This document shows, in pieces, positions 40,823 through 51,946 of a stretch of 64,000 nt of DNA. A program made the translations under genes and the position numbers. This DNA is from Coprinellus micaceus. Its lineage: Eukaryota; Basidiomycota; Agaricomycetes; Agaricales; Psathyrellaceae. How positions within the stretch are numbered: the stretch's first letter is position 1; each line of letters opens with the position of its first letter. The DNA lies in NCBI GenBank assembly GCA_951394405.1, contig OX596343.1, positions 930,001-994,000 of the forward strand. The letters run 5' to 3'. A model generated the notes under the pieces. It saw only the letters and a list, made by a program, of their open reading frames with translations, searched no databases and had not been told where the DNA came from.

Positions 40823-42420
40823 TCATGCGGGTCGCGCTGGACCGCAGCGTCTCGGAGGGTGTAGCGATGGGGAAGCGCCGCAGGGCTGTATGTGGGCCGA
40901 AGGGGGAGCGGTGGAGGGTTTGTCCCAGAGGCGCCCGTGTTGTGAACAAGACGGCGATTGTAGAGGGCCGTGGGGACGATCAGCCATCTGAGGCGAGTGC
41001 AGGTACGTGGGTGGGGAGATGTCGGAACTTGCCCCTGTTGCGAGGGCGGCAGTCACGTTCACGTTCCCAGTTTCGCTGGCCGTTGAGGGGTGGGGGGCCA
41101 CGACGATCGCAATCCCAATCGAGCAGTCTCATTGCCTGGTAGAGGACGACCATGCTCAGTGGTGTAGAGGCGAGGCGAACGTTGAGGAGGGCCGTTCGTT
41201 CGCTGAGGGGTAATTGAACCCATATTGTCCGGGTGATCAAGTCCATGAGATATGGGGGAGAGGAAGCTTGACTGGGAATGAGGAGAGCCCCTGCGATAGA
41301 TGGATGGGTGGTGACCATTCTTCGTATCGTCGGGCCCAGGAGGAGGAGGAAGACCATGGCTCCGAGTCAGCGGAAGGTTCTGGTGATCAGAAGGTCCGCA
41401 ACCGGGTCCTTCCCTAGTCAAGCTGGTGGAAGTGAGATGTCGTTCGCTGGACCTCTCGAGTTGGCGTGCATGGCATTGCAGTGGCCTCCGTCCACTATGT
41501 GAGAGCTGTTCAGATGCAGGTGGGACGACCGCGCTGGCGTATGCTGTAGGGTGTCCATTCTGGGGACCAGGTGGAGGAGGAGGGAGCTGACCACCAGCAA
41601 CATGTGCCTGCTTCAAAAGCTGAAGATGCTGGGTGATGCTGGGGTTGTTGGGACAGAGCTCAGAGGCTTGGGCGTAGGTGTCGATAGATTTGGTTATTGC
41701 AGCGCTCGTACAGGGATCCGAGATCGAACCAGACTTCGGAGATGTAAGGGTTGATACGAATGGCTTGGGAGTAAGCATCGAGGGCGTCGCGGTGTTGGTT
41801 GATCTGGAAGTACAAGATGCCGATGGAGCGAGAGAGCGTAGGGTTTCCCCCGTCGCGACAGATAGATTGCTGGTACACTTCATACGCTTTGTTGTACTTG
41901 GTCACGGCCACGCACGCACGGCCCAGCAGGTACCAGGTCTGCGCGTCAGAAGGGTGTGATGAAAATGAGGTGAGACGGCGCGACAGCTGCAGGAACGAAG
42001 AGCGACTCGCCAACCCCCAAAGATTTGGTCGGGTATTGGATGGCGAGATCTTGGTTGTGGAATGAGGAGCGGCCTTGGTGATACAGCCAACCCAGTTGTT
42101 GAGGGTCTTTGGCATGCGTGAGAGGGGCTGTCGGCGACTACGCGCTCGCACGCATATTTGGCGTGTTTGCTACTGGGCAAGGGTAAGTAGAGAGAAAGTG
42201 ACATAGTTGCCCCAACTCACGCCTTTTTGCTGCTCGGAAACATGGCCAATTTGGAACCAGATGTCGGTATGGGCGAAATGACGTGGAGAATTGTGGAGTA
42301 TTTGAGGGAGTCTTCGTCCTTGCCCGGCCGCTTGTAGATGATGCCGAGTCGGAAGGGTATTTCGTTGTTCCCATAGAAATTGCGACTTGTATGTAGAGTT
42401 AGACCTGCTCAAGTTAGGGA
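40823..42420 (-). pseudogene. SSN6: Ssn6/Cyc8 TPR corepressor pseudogene, copy A
   Basis: Intact Ssn6 is a TPR adaptor that joins Tup1 in the nuclear corepressor. From 42420 the minus strand gives RLGIIYKRPGKDEDSLKYST and, by frameshifts, pieces of the next repeats. It then reads SDAQTWYLLGRACVAVTKYN, LYFQINQHRDALDAYSQAIR, and INPYISEVWFDLGSLYERCN, the Ssn6 hallmark. A shifted frame continues with ASELCPNNPSITQHLQLLKQ and the Pro-rich tail (GGQLPPPPPGPQNGHPTAYA). The N-terminal TPRs are missing and several frameshifts are needed, so it is a pseudogene. An intron with a GTGAGTTGGGG donor near 42220 matches the intron in copy B, so the copies arose by DNA duplication, not retroposition. Confidence 0.85.
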
Positions 42421-44630
42421 GCTCTGGAAACCGAGACGAGGGCGCAGGTCGACCAACTGAGGTAAATTCGGGTAAGTTACGACTTGATGGAGGACAGAAC
42501 GTGCTGTAGCACTCACCTCCTTCGCTATCGCGTTCTCCGGCTCAGACTCGATGAAAAGAGGATTTTTTGGTGCCACGCACAAGGCCAGTGCGACCATGGG
42601 CACCAGGTAACACCTGAGTTGGGAAGGCAAGCAAGCCGATAATGGGCAGGATCTAAAACAGAGTGAGTACGCTGGATTCACGTTTTTCCAGAGGGCTGCC
42701 CACCTTCGTACCCCAATCCCTCTTCAATTTCGCTTTCCCAAGGCCGGAGTCAATGATCGCTTTCCAACACTTGGGACGGTGGAGACCCAATACGCTGGAT
42801 TCTGGGACGCTCGTTGCGAACACGGCAAGCCGATACAGTGTGGCGACTAAAACTAGAGCGGTGAGACTTCGGCTAATATTCGTTTCCGTTGGATAGGGTG
42901 AGTCGCCAATTTCACCGCCTTGGAAGCTTCCGGGAATAGTGCAGGGTACAATAAGCGGGGGTATTCAAGGGCTAAGAGCGATGCGAATATTTTTTACAAA
43001 AGGCAAGTAAGCGTGGTGTAATCATGGAGAGAAGCGATTGTACTCACACCATCGGATCAGTACTTCGGCCCCTGCTTATGCGCGGAATCACCACCCACTA
43101 CGAGGCCATAACGATACCCCACCCCCCCTCCGCTTTGCACACCCCTTGATGCGTCGACCTGGAGCTCCCAACCCGGGACTAACCCCCTTCCACAGTACAA
43201 TGCGCAGATCCGGCTCACAACACCTGGCACTGCTGCCTACCTCCACTCGGTCCCCTGGAATACGACCTCGACTTGGCTCTCCTGCGTCCGCGGTTTCATA
43301 CTCACTTCCAATAGACGAGCTCCCCCGCTTCACCGCGTCGACCAAGGATGTTTCAACTCGCCTCTCCTTGGTTTGATGTCGAGACTGCACGCACATCCAC
43401 CTTGGTCCTAGTCTCGGGTGTCCAGAGGTGAGGGTGGGCTTTAGCCTCCCATTGAAAGGCGTGTGGAGGCACCCGGGGTCGATTCTGGGGTATGTCGATG
43501 AGCCGGTGATCGTTTCGGCCACTTTGTTGATGAGTTTTGGGCGGTATAGCAAGCTTAGTCCCAGGCTCGAGTCACGGTCTAATTCCCGTTGAGTATTGGG
43601 CGGGCGTTTCGGACAACAGCAAGCAGGTCAGTACACGGTCTCACTCTGGTCGATGTGTGATGCACACCTCTCAATCGCATATGGCGATCTCTCCAAGCTT
43701 TGGGCCAAGGGAGGGAGCCAGTGGTGGTCGTTGGGCAAGATAGATGGGCTGTTCTTGGTTTGAGCGAGAGAGGTGAGATTATTGTTGCGCTATTCGATGA
43801 TGCTATGGAGCGCTGATTTTCCAGTAGGTTGAGGAATGACGTTATGAAATCGGGGAGAGGGCGTTGTGGAAAGTGATAGATAATTCAGGGTTTAGGTGGA
43901 GAGGAGAAGCGATATGAGAATTCAGCACTTAATTCCACCCTGAAGTCGTCGATTTCTTCGCCTTAGGGGGTGTCTACCTGGTACTTTCCATCCAATCCCA
44001 AACGCGTTCATCCCCTTGCTCCTTGAAGGCGACTTAACAGCACTCTTGAGGTACGCTCAACATCACCCAGAGCTTGTCTCCGCCTTCGGAGGGTTATGGG
44101 GCCTGGCTCCTCATCCAAAGGTTCGTCCTTCGCAAGGGCGCTGCTCCGTTGAAGGGCTGTTGGAGGGTGGAGTTGGATACGAATGTCGACATCGAATGGG
44201 GGGTGCCCGACGCGTTGGTACTGGGACCCCTGTCGTTCGCGTATGTCAAACGGCAAGTACAGCGTTGATCGATAGATGCGAGAGCAAGTAGGGGCGCGCC
44301 TACGGAAGTCTGCAGTTCTCTGAGAAGTGAGGAGAGGAGAGGAGAAGCCCAACATCAAGGAGGCGTTGAGGAGCCATTCAGACCGGCCCGGGGTTTCCAC
44401 GAATCAGACTCATCTCTCCGAGAATGTCGGGCATTTTCCGAAGTTTGAAGTATTCGTAGGCATTCAATTGCGGGCTCTGGAAACCCATCTAATTGCATGA
44501 TCATGGAAACACATTCTAGCATAGAAAGACAAGTACAACCCTTGCGATGACTAAAACAAAGTACAGACATAGATCCAGGGAGGGTAGGCGAAGGGAAACA
44601 ATCGAGATCCCGCTCATCGCGTCTGTGTGC
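42421..44630. other. about 2.2 kb without a convincing gene
   Basis: The longest frames are 43088-43552 on the minus strand (154 codons) and 43038-43376 on the plus strand, which overlap each other. Neither shows motifs or splice structure I can defend. The region lies between the inner end of the left duplication arm and the orphan genes. Confidence 0.4.
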
Positions 44631-45955
44631 TCAATGAGTTTCTCCACCACGAGCGTGGCTGTTGGATGCACGAATATAACGAATTACCGCGTCAGGAGTG
44701 AGCTCATCGTCACTATCCCCTTCAATAGAATCCACAGTCAGGTCATCATCCGTATCCTCCTCTGCTGCTTCACGGGCCAACCTCTCCAGAAGGTCACCGG
44801 TACCCCTGTTAGATATCTCTTCGACTGAGCTTGAGCTGGCGCCTGCATTCGATCTCGATCCCCCATCCGAGCTTGTCAACGCCGAAGGGCCCTCAGGCCG
44901 CAGGACCTTTATGCGCTTGAAGCATTGATGAGCGTATGGGTAGAGATGTCGGGGAATTACGTGGTCACAAGTTGCGCACTGCACGAACTGTTCCCAGAAG
45001 TCCGATTCTGGGAGACCCACATCGGCGAGGGTCTGCAGTTGGTCGGATGACTGCTGAATGTCTTCTTCGTATTCATCTCGAAGCCCTGGCAGAGCTCACT
45101 GGATCAGTGGAGACTACAGTGAGCGACAGGTGTGCACTCACTTTTCAACCCGTTTGGACTGCGCGAGAAGCTGCTGCCTTCGTGCTGAGTAGAGCCCACA
45201 AAGACCCGTTTGAATCCTGTTTGTGGTTTCCCAACGCCAAAAAGGAACTCGTCTGACAGGAAGTGGTCGTAGAGACTGATATCAAATCTGGACGCTATAG
45301 GTCGAGGTCAGGTTAGCTCAACACTCTTAGCCCAGACACAGGACTACGGGTGGAGTAGGTCTCGAGTAGACTGTGGCTTACCTCGTTTCGCGTAACTCTT
45401 CTGCATAAGAACCTTGCACGCATAGAACCTCTCCAAGATCACTGTGGTTATGAGGTCAGTGCCGATTTCATATATTCCATTGGGTTTGGGGCATACCAGA
45501 GTACCCGCACGCCTTGGTAGCACATTCCGCCACATATTCTCCAACGAAAGGGCGCATCTCCGCGTCCGCCTGGCCAGCATTGACGGACTCTAACAGGCTT
45601 ATCTTTGCAGCAGCGTAATACTTATTGGCATCGAGATATGCGCAAAGGCAACACGGAGCGCGAGCCTGATACTCGCAAAAGTACTCCTGAAGCTCGTCTG
45701 GAGGGACCCTCCTTCCATCTGGGTAACACGGCCTGCGAAAGGAGAGACCAATGAGTCTAAACTGGAGGAGGCCGAGACGAAAGCAACACACCAGGGCCAA
45801 ATCTGGAGGGCATACGACTTAGAATCCCAGTGCAAGAGCCTGGGGCTTTCGGTCGCGCTCAGGTTGAGGTGCCATTGCCAGCCTTCTCGGACCTTGTCCT
45901 GCATAGCTGCAAGCCGGTACCGGCGCACATCTTGAGGTGGGTGATAAGTGGTCAT
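44631..45955 (-). CDS. multi-exon cysteine-rich protein of unknown function
   Basis: Starting at the ATG at 45955, exon 1 gives DVRRYRLAAMQDKVREGWQW and LHWDSKSYALQIW. After an intron comes a Cys-rich block: CYPDGRRVPPDELQEYFCEY, then APCCLCAYLDANKYYAAA, and YVAECATKACGYSG. Further exons give VILERFYACKVLMQKSYAK, a short SLYDHFLSDEFLFGVG segment, and finally LPESDFWEQFVQCATCDHVI with YPYAHQCFK. The tail is acidic and ends at 44631. Paired CxxC motifs (CCLC, CATC) and nearby His suggest zinc binding. The exon chain uses normal GT..AG introns. The product would be about 330 residues. I do not recognise a named family. Confidence 0.55.
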
Positions 45956-46035
45956 TTCAGCGGAGAGTGAGTTGTTTGAACAGAAAGTGGCTGGAGGCGT
46001 AAACTGGGGAGAATGCTGGCTTATCATCGGCACGC

Positions 46036-46660
46036 ATGTACCTTATAGGCAACTGGGAGATACAGCACCATCCGTTTAAACATGATCAAAGGTGCGTGAG
46101 CAGTGGGGAAGGCGCTGCGCAGAGGTGCAATTCAAACCTCCGCCGCCTATCCGCACACCAGCCAAGCTTGCCCTTGGGTATGCGGCTTCATAGAATTTTT
46201 ACGCAGAGCATAGCATTTGATGAGGTCTACACACCTCGCATTTTTCTCCTGTCAAAGCCCAAGGCTCTCCAGAAGAAGGGGCTACTACCAAAGGGGAAGC
46301 ATATTGTCGACGGCAAGGGAAAACCCTGGGGTTCCGACATCCTGAGCGCAGGGTTTCCGTTCAGTGGTGTGCCCTACACACCATGGAAAATACGCCACTG
46401 TGTACCGCATTGAACTGCTGTTGGATCGAGCTGAGATCCGAGAAGATTTTTTGAGACGTCGCGACAAGGCTGACGAGAGGCAAGTTGAACTTGCCTCATT
46501 CAAATTCGCGGCCCATACAACTGGACTTCAAAATTTGGCCGGCGACTCAATTGAATCCGCCTCTGATCGCCGTGACAGCGGGCGCTTGTTTGGTACGAGT
46601 GGGTTTGAGTGCTCTAATGCAGACTTACTGGAACTGGTAACGACATCTATCTCAAATTAG
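46036..46660 (+). CDS. possible small gene, unknown function
   Basis: Two overlapping frames look protein-like: one gives SKPKALQKKGLLPKGKHIVD (about 46250-46390), the other ELLLDRAEIREDFLRRRDKA and QVELASFKFAAHTTGLQNLA (about 46400-46660). They could be exons of one gene or a frameshifted remnant; no clean intron links them. It is divergent from 44631-45955. Confidence 0.3.
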
Positions 46661-47013
46661 GCGAGATGTGTGCCCCTCTATCATCCCCATAACCGTTTGG
46701 CGTCAGAATGAGTGGTTTTGCAAGCTTAAAGCCCTGGCTGAGAAAGTTCAGGCACGCTACAGGAAGTCGAATGACATAGCACGGTAACAGCTTTCTGAGC
46801 ATCGAAATTGAGCGCATGCAACTTCTGACCTGCTGTAGTGCTATGGATCATCGCCTCAGGAGTCAGAACTCTCTTAGTTTGCCACGCCACCTATGGTGTG
46901 AAGGATACGGTCTAGTTTACTTGTTCAATGGTAGCAGGCCTCAGCTATAAATACAGTGAGTTGTCGGCCTTCCCACTAAGATATTGACCACCCGCACCAC
47001 AAGTAACTACAAG

Positions 47014-48599
47014 ATGGCCACGCGCAATGACGAGAATGCCCCTCCGAAGGGGGCCGCACCTGCCTCAAGCGCCAATAAGCGCCCACATGAAGATTCACCA
47101 GAGGAAGAGCTCTATGCGTCGGGATCGAGGAAGCGCGGGTACGTGCAGCCCACTAAAACCTCTACGCCAACGTCTGACCTCACTCACGGCCACCATGTCC
47201 CAGGATGAAGACTGATCGTTTGGTTCATTTCGGACGCCATTTTGGTCGCACTGTCCGCGCCTTTGTCAATTTTCAAAGTTTAATTAAGGAAGGGGTGTTG
47301 CGCGAAGAGCAGCTGGCGGCAAGCAAGGCCACAATCGACGATCTGGAGGATGTGTATGTCCCGCCTTCCCATTGAAATGTATAACGGTCTTTAGCTCACC
47401 CGCCTGACTTGGTCTTTAGGGACAGAAAAGAACACGAGCTATTCCGTGAACTCCTAAAGCTATGCCCCTTCCTCTCGGACAAGCTTTTCAGCATAGATCG
47501 AACGGAGGGTCATCTGAACTATGTTGCTACTGAGGTGAGTTGTGTATATTCTGTCGATAAAACAAATCAGTAATGGGCCCACAGTTAGCAAAGGGTGCCA
47601 GCACTGCTCGGTCCGATGATGTGAAGAGCCTCAAAACTGCGGTCATAGATTGGATCACCCCTCCCAGTGGAGTTCTGACACCCAATATTCAACGTCATAC
47701 TAAAGATGGCCGAGGATTCTATCACGAAACGACTGGAAGGTACCTTTGCCCAACCGATTACGACTGGACTGATACGAAGTGCGCCACCTGTTTCCTTCGG
47801 GTTTTCCATTTCTAACCATAATACCGTGCAATAGAGTAAAGATGCAGCTGAAGGAGGGTAAGCTAGTCGCATCAGGGCTCCAATGGCCCGTGCTGCTCTA
47901 TTCTAGCCTCAGGTGTAATGAGGATGACATGTGGGACGGCCTTTTCCGTGGTCGGATCTTGGTACAGGTCAGTTGCGGCCGCTCTTTCTCGCCCCACCGC
48001 ACTACTCCGTTGCGCTTCGGCTCCCTGTCTAATACATTCGATATTTTAGGCATATAAACATGTCTTCACAAGCCCCAGCTCTGTGCATGGCGAAAGCCGA
48101 GCCACAAGGTCGGGGAATGCACAGTTGCATGGCATGACGACGGTAACAGTTCCATCGATTGCATATATCGCGACCCTGGCAAGCTCTTCCACGGCTCTCT
48201 CTCCTGATACTTGCTGAGCTCTATCCGATCTAGGTACGGTTTTCTTTGAGTTCGGTCAACACTTTCTGCCGCACCGACAAGGCTACAGACCATCAAAGGT
48301 TTTACAACACCATTATTGATTTCCTGGAAATGGAGGAAGAAGAGCAGCAAGTGTCCGAACTCCTTAAATGGTGGGACCGGTAAGACGACATCCTCAATTG
48401 TATTGAACTGCCTGAACTAACATCCAATTGAATCCAATAACCTACCCCGCTCGAACTCCCATACAGACAAATATTCCCAGCACAGTCAGCCGTTGGGTTC
48501 CACACCGTCCCCAAGACGTCGGCCCTAGCGAAACTAAAGGAACAGCGTCAGAAGAAAGCCCTTGCTTCGGTCGAGAATGGATCCAGTAGTTCGGAGTAG
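47014..48599 (+). CDS. DUF6698-like protein, about seven exons
   Basis: From the ATG at 47014 a short basic/acidic leader (KRPHEDSPEEELYASGSRKR) precedes an intron. The conserved domain then follows through several GT..AG introns: RLVHFGRHFGRTVRAFVNFQ, HELFRELLKLCPFLSDKLF, LAKGASTARSDDVKSLKTAV, and GFYHETTGRYLCPTDYDWTD. Next come LQWPVLLYSSLRCNEDDMWD, AYKHVFTSPSSVHGESRATR, SGNAQLHGMTTVTVPSIAYI, and ELLKWWDRQIFPAQSAV. This order, including AYKHVFTSPSS and WWxxxIFP, is characteristic of a large Agaricomycete family of unknown function annotated as DUF6698. The gene appears complete, with about 400 codons and a TAG at 48597-48599, and I see no disabling lesion. Confidence 0.75.
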
Positions 48600-48937
48600 T
48601 CCTGGAGACCCTTTGGCTTTGAGCCATTCAATTCCCTTTCCCCCGATCTTCTCCCCTCTCGTCGTGTTTACCGTTTTCCAGTATTGATTACTTGTTCAGA
48701 AATGTCATCCGCGAGCACACAGTTCCCCGCTTGATGGACTTGGGGCTAGAAGTGGTTGGGACGGTGCTAGACATAATAATGATAATGAGGAGCTGGGCTT
48801 AGGAGCAAGGATTACGAAGGGACATGTGGGGGGATGCGGACTACATAAGTACAACCAGTCAGACAAGGAGAGCAGAGCTCCGCGTGTTATATAATAATGA
48901 CCAGCTCAGCCCCGGGGGCTACCGAATCACAGAGAAG

Positions 48938-49412
48938 TCAGGCTTGGCCGAGGACAAGAAGTGGGTAGGTGCTCACCAGAGAGGAGCCGATTCCTCAGGG
49001 AATTATAGTCCACTGTCATTTTTTCTTGGCAGAAATATTGAGCCAACTGCATGACTTGGTTGGCCGCCACGTCGTAGGACTCGATCGATGACTGTAGTTG
49101 GCGCTCCGACTCCTCTAAACACTTCACAGAGCCTACGTGCCGTGAGAGGGCTTCGTCAATTGCATCGCTCGGCGTCGGAAGGTGGGAGAACCACAGTGGT
49201 CCCTGAAGCTTGCACCCGTTACAGGCGCAGGGTTTCGAAGGCCAGCTTGTCGCTGGGATGCTTGCTTCGACGTGGTGTTCAGATGAGAGTGAGGGGCGCA
49301 AATTCGACGTTGGGAGGGTGATTTCGTGAATCTGATCCGATAGGGGTTCCCTGATCAAGTCTTTTCTGCGCCTCCGGGCCAAGCGCTGGAAGAACTGGGG
49401 AATTGAGGGCAT
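48938..49412 (-). CDS. small protein of unknown function
   Basis: The ATG at 49412 opens MPSIPQFFQRLARRRRKDLI. The frame continues through a CACNGCK motif and a helical stretch (CLEESERQLQSSIESYDVAA NQV with a break added here), ending RNRLLSG at a GTGAGC donor (about 48970). After a short intron a stop follows almost at once (48938). About 145 residues. It is convergent with the DUF6698-like gene and has no recognised family. Confidence 0.45.
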
Positions 49413-50091
49413 TGACTGGGTGGGGGGGATGAGGGCAGGTGAAAAGACGATATTGCCACAGGCCCAGAGCAAACAAGTTCGATCGTCCCACGACTTGACA
49501 CCTTGTTTACGGTCGCTTCACGCCTGGGTGATCTCAGGCTTCCAATTCAAATTCCTGCTCACCGCTCCTCTTCCCTCTCGATGTGATAGCTCAAAGTACG
49601 GCAGGGTTAATTCAGACCCTCTCCATTTGGGTTACCATTCCGTTCCTATCCTTGTCACTGTGACATGGCGTCCACAAACCTTCAATTTTCGACATGCAGA
49701 ATGTGAGCCCAATTTAACATCCAGACCAAATGAATAGTAACACTCACTCATCAATGGCGGGCGCTCCGCCTCAGCTTCTAATTTCGGGCATTGCGCCACC
49801 GCTTTCGCTGAAAGGAGTAAATAGCGCTTGACGAATCTGTGTTTGCCGAATCTGTAAGCGCTCAGCCTCAGCCAGGCGCATGCATTTCGCCTGCGATCCT
49901 GACCCTGACTACACCATTTAGTCTATTGGAGGCTATCGTAAGACCCGGCAATTGAATTCCCGAATTACTGGAGACCCATCTCAACTATCGAAAGACGGGG
50001 ACCTGCCTAGTAGAGGCTATAGAACCCGTTCACTCCGCTCCTGCCCTCCCGATTCCCTTGTCTTCGTCTCACCCTCATTCCAATTCTAGAA
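49413..50091. promoter_or_regulatory. divergent promoter region, no specific site found
   Basis: This is the shared upstream region of the minus-strand gene at 48938 and the plus-strand gene at 50092. I found no TATA box or repeated motif I would defend. Confidence 0.3.
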
Positions 50092-51616
50092 ATGCCTCAA
50101 GGACCTGCAGGGACCCTTCCCTCTGGGGCGCTTAACCGGCCCTTATTTGGGCAGGTGCGTTGACTTTCAAACCAACGTGCAAATGGCTCACCGTACTGAC
50201 TCTAAGCATCCTCACCTCTCAGATGTTGGATCCAGCTATGGGTAGCAGAGCTGCCCAGCTAAGTGCCGTAGTGGGAGATGCTGTGGCTAACATCGGGGCA
50301 GATTTTGCAGGCCATATGCCTCCCTGCTCGAGGCCCACCTCGTGGTACCCATTGCCTCCCAATATGCAGACCTCATTGTCAGCAACGGCACTTCCAATAG
50401 TGGGAGACATGGCTTCGGAGAGTTCGCTGTCCCTTGCGACTTCGTCTTCCTCACTCGCTCGGGATAGTTCAAGTTCTGAACAGTCCTTTCCATTCATAAG
50501 ACTGGTGAGTACCTTTGGCGCCGCCTCACTCTCGTCCATGGGAGCCCTGCCTCACCTTTCACTTTCGTAGAGGGCCATGGATTCAGCCTTCACCCTTGGA
50601 GAGACTGCTTCTGTGGAGTCTTCTGTCGGACCCACTCCTTCTCCAGGTAATGCGTGCCTCTTCCAGGATTTGCCTCACATTATTTTGAGTCCGCCTTTGC
50701 AGAAGGTAGGGTTTACCAGACTCTTGAGAGCGTCAACTAACTACTTTTTTGATGGTAGCTGTCGCTCATTGACAAGATATCCAACGCACTGAGACGGAAC
50801 ATTTTCAACAAAAAAAACAACCCGCCGCTCGGATACCTGGACCTCCCGCTCACATTCCCAAGTGGTGGCAACCACGCAAATTCGCTTACGGCACCACCCC
50901 TGCAATACGGTACTCACTCGCTCCAACCAAGGGCTTCATATTCCGAACCGCTGACCCGGCCCTCGTTTTCCGAACCGCAGCCACAGCCATACTTCCTTGA
51001 GTCGCAACCCAGGCCTTCAGTCGCATCCATATCACCATCACCATCCAACTCGCCTTCGCTTGCCATCTCTTGCCAGGCGAGCCCGATTCCAGTGCCCTCT
51101 TCCCCTCGACAACTCATCAATGTCGGGGCATCTAACCATGGAGGGCCTGAGGAGATCCAGGCATACTTGCATTCGGTCGAGTCCTCTGGGTCATCCAGCC
51201 ACCACCTACAGGGTGTGGATCCGAGTCGCAGGGAAGGGTATCTTCTTCCGGAGTCACCGGCCTCTGGACGCTCAAACCCCTCCCCCGTACGCAACACCCC
51301 ATTCTTGGATGGGACGCGATCCGCCACCCTCTCCCGCAATCGCAAACGCCGCGTTGCGCACTCAGCCGCCTTCTTAAAGTTCATGAAAGTAGAGGCTTAC
51401 AATCACTATCTTGCCCACGAAGAAGCATTTGAACAAGAGGAAAGGTACCCCGGTAGCGTCGTGGATAGAACTTTATTAATGTTTGTGCTGGGTTCTCGCA
51501 TCGATAGCACCCAATCTAACCTTACCCTCTCTCCTTTAGAGATCCCTCAGAGTGTTACAATTGCCAGATTGACTGCGACCTCACTGTGTATGCCGATCGT
51601 CGCAGCAAAGGGTTGA
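50092..51616 (+). CDS. Ser/Pro-rich protein of unknown function, multi-exon
   Basis: Exon 1 at 50092 gives MPQGPAGTLPSGALNRPLFG and ends at a GTGCGT donor. Exon 2 (about 50222-50505) gives MLDPAMGSRAAQLSAVVGDA and a Ser-rich stretch. Small exons with FTLGETASVESSVGPTPSP and others follow. The long last exon (about 50760-51616) begins LSLIDKISNALRRNIFNKKN and then LGYLDLPLTFPSGGNH, and runs through Pro/Ser-rich disordered sequence. Near the end come an Arg-rich patch (RNRKRRVAHSAAFLKF), acidic AHEEAFEQEERYP and VVDRTLLMFVLGSR. The LxLPLTFPSG core and the basic C-terminal patch suggest a structured segment inside a disordered protein. No family recognised. It is convergent with the dioxygenase gene at 51947. 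Confidence 0.5.
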
Positions 51617-51946
51617 CAAGCCCATCAGACCCCAATCTACTCCTTCGCTAGGCCTCAGGCCTCGGGTCTGACTGCGTCCCATTGACGTATGGTCTCCACT
51701 CCATGATATCGACTCTGTTGTATATACTCCCCCCGCGTAGGCCGTACCTTATTTATCCGACTATGATTCTCAATTATCAGACTGATAGCCCATTACTTCC
51801 CCCTCATGCATGCATACATATTAGACGCCCCTCTCCTATGCTATACCCCTTGTGTACCCTTACGACAATGGAGCGAGAGCAAACTAGAGGGAAGGCAGCG
51901 CACTCGAAAGCCAGTACCGCCTATGCGGCATGTAATTTAAAAGCGA

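Noticed and set aside
43038..43552. Overlapping 112- and 154-codon frames on opposite strands
   Set aside because: No motifs, no splice signals that extend them and no paralogue in the window; I cannot tell either from chance.
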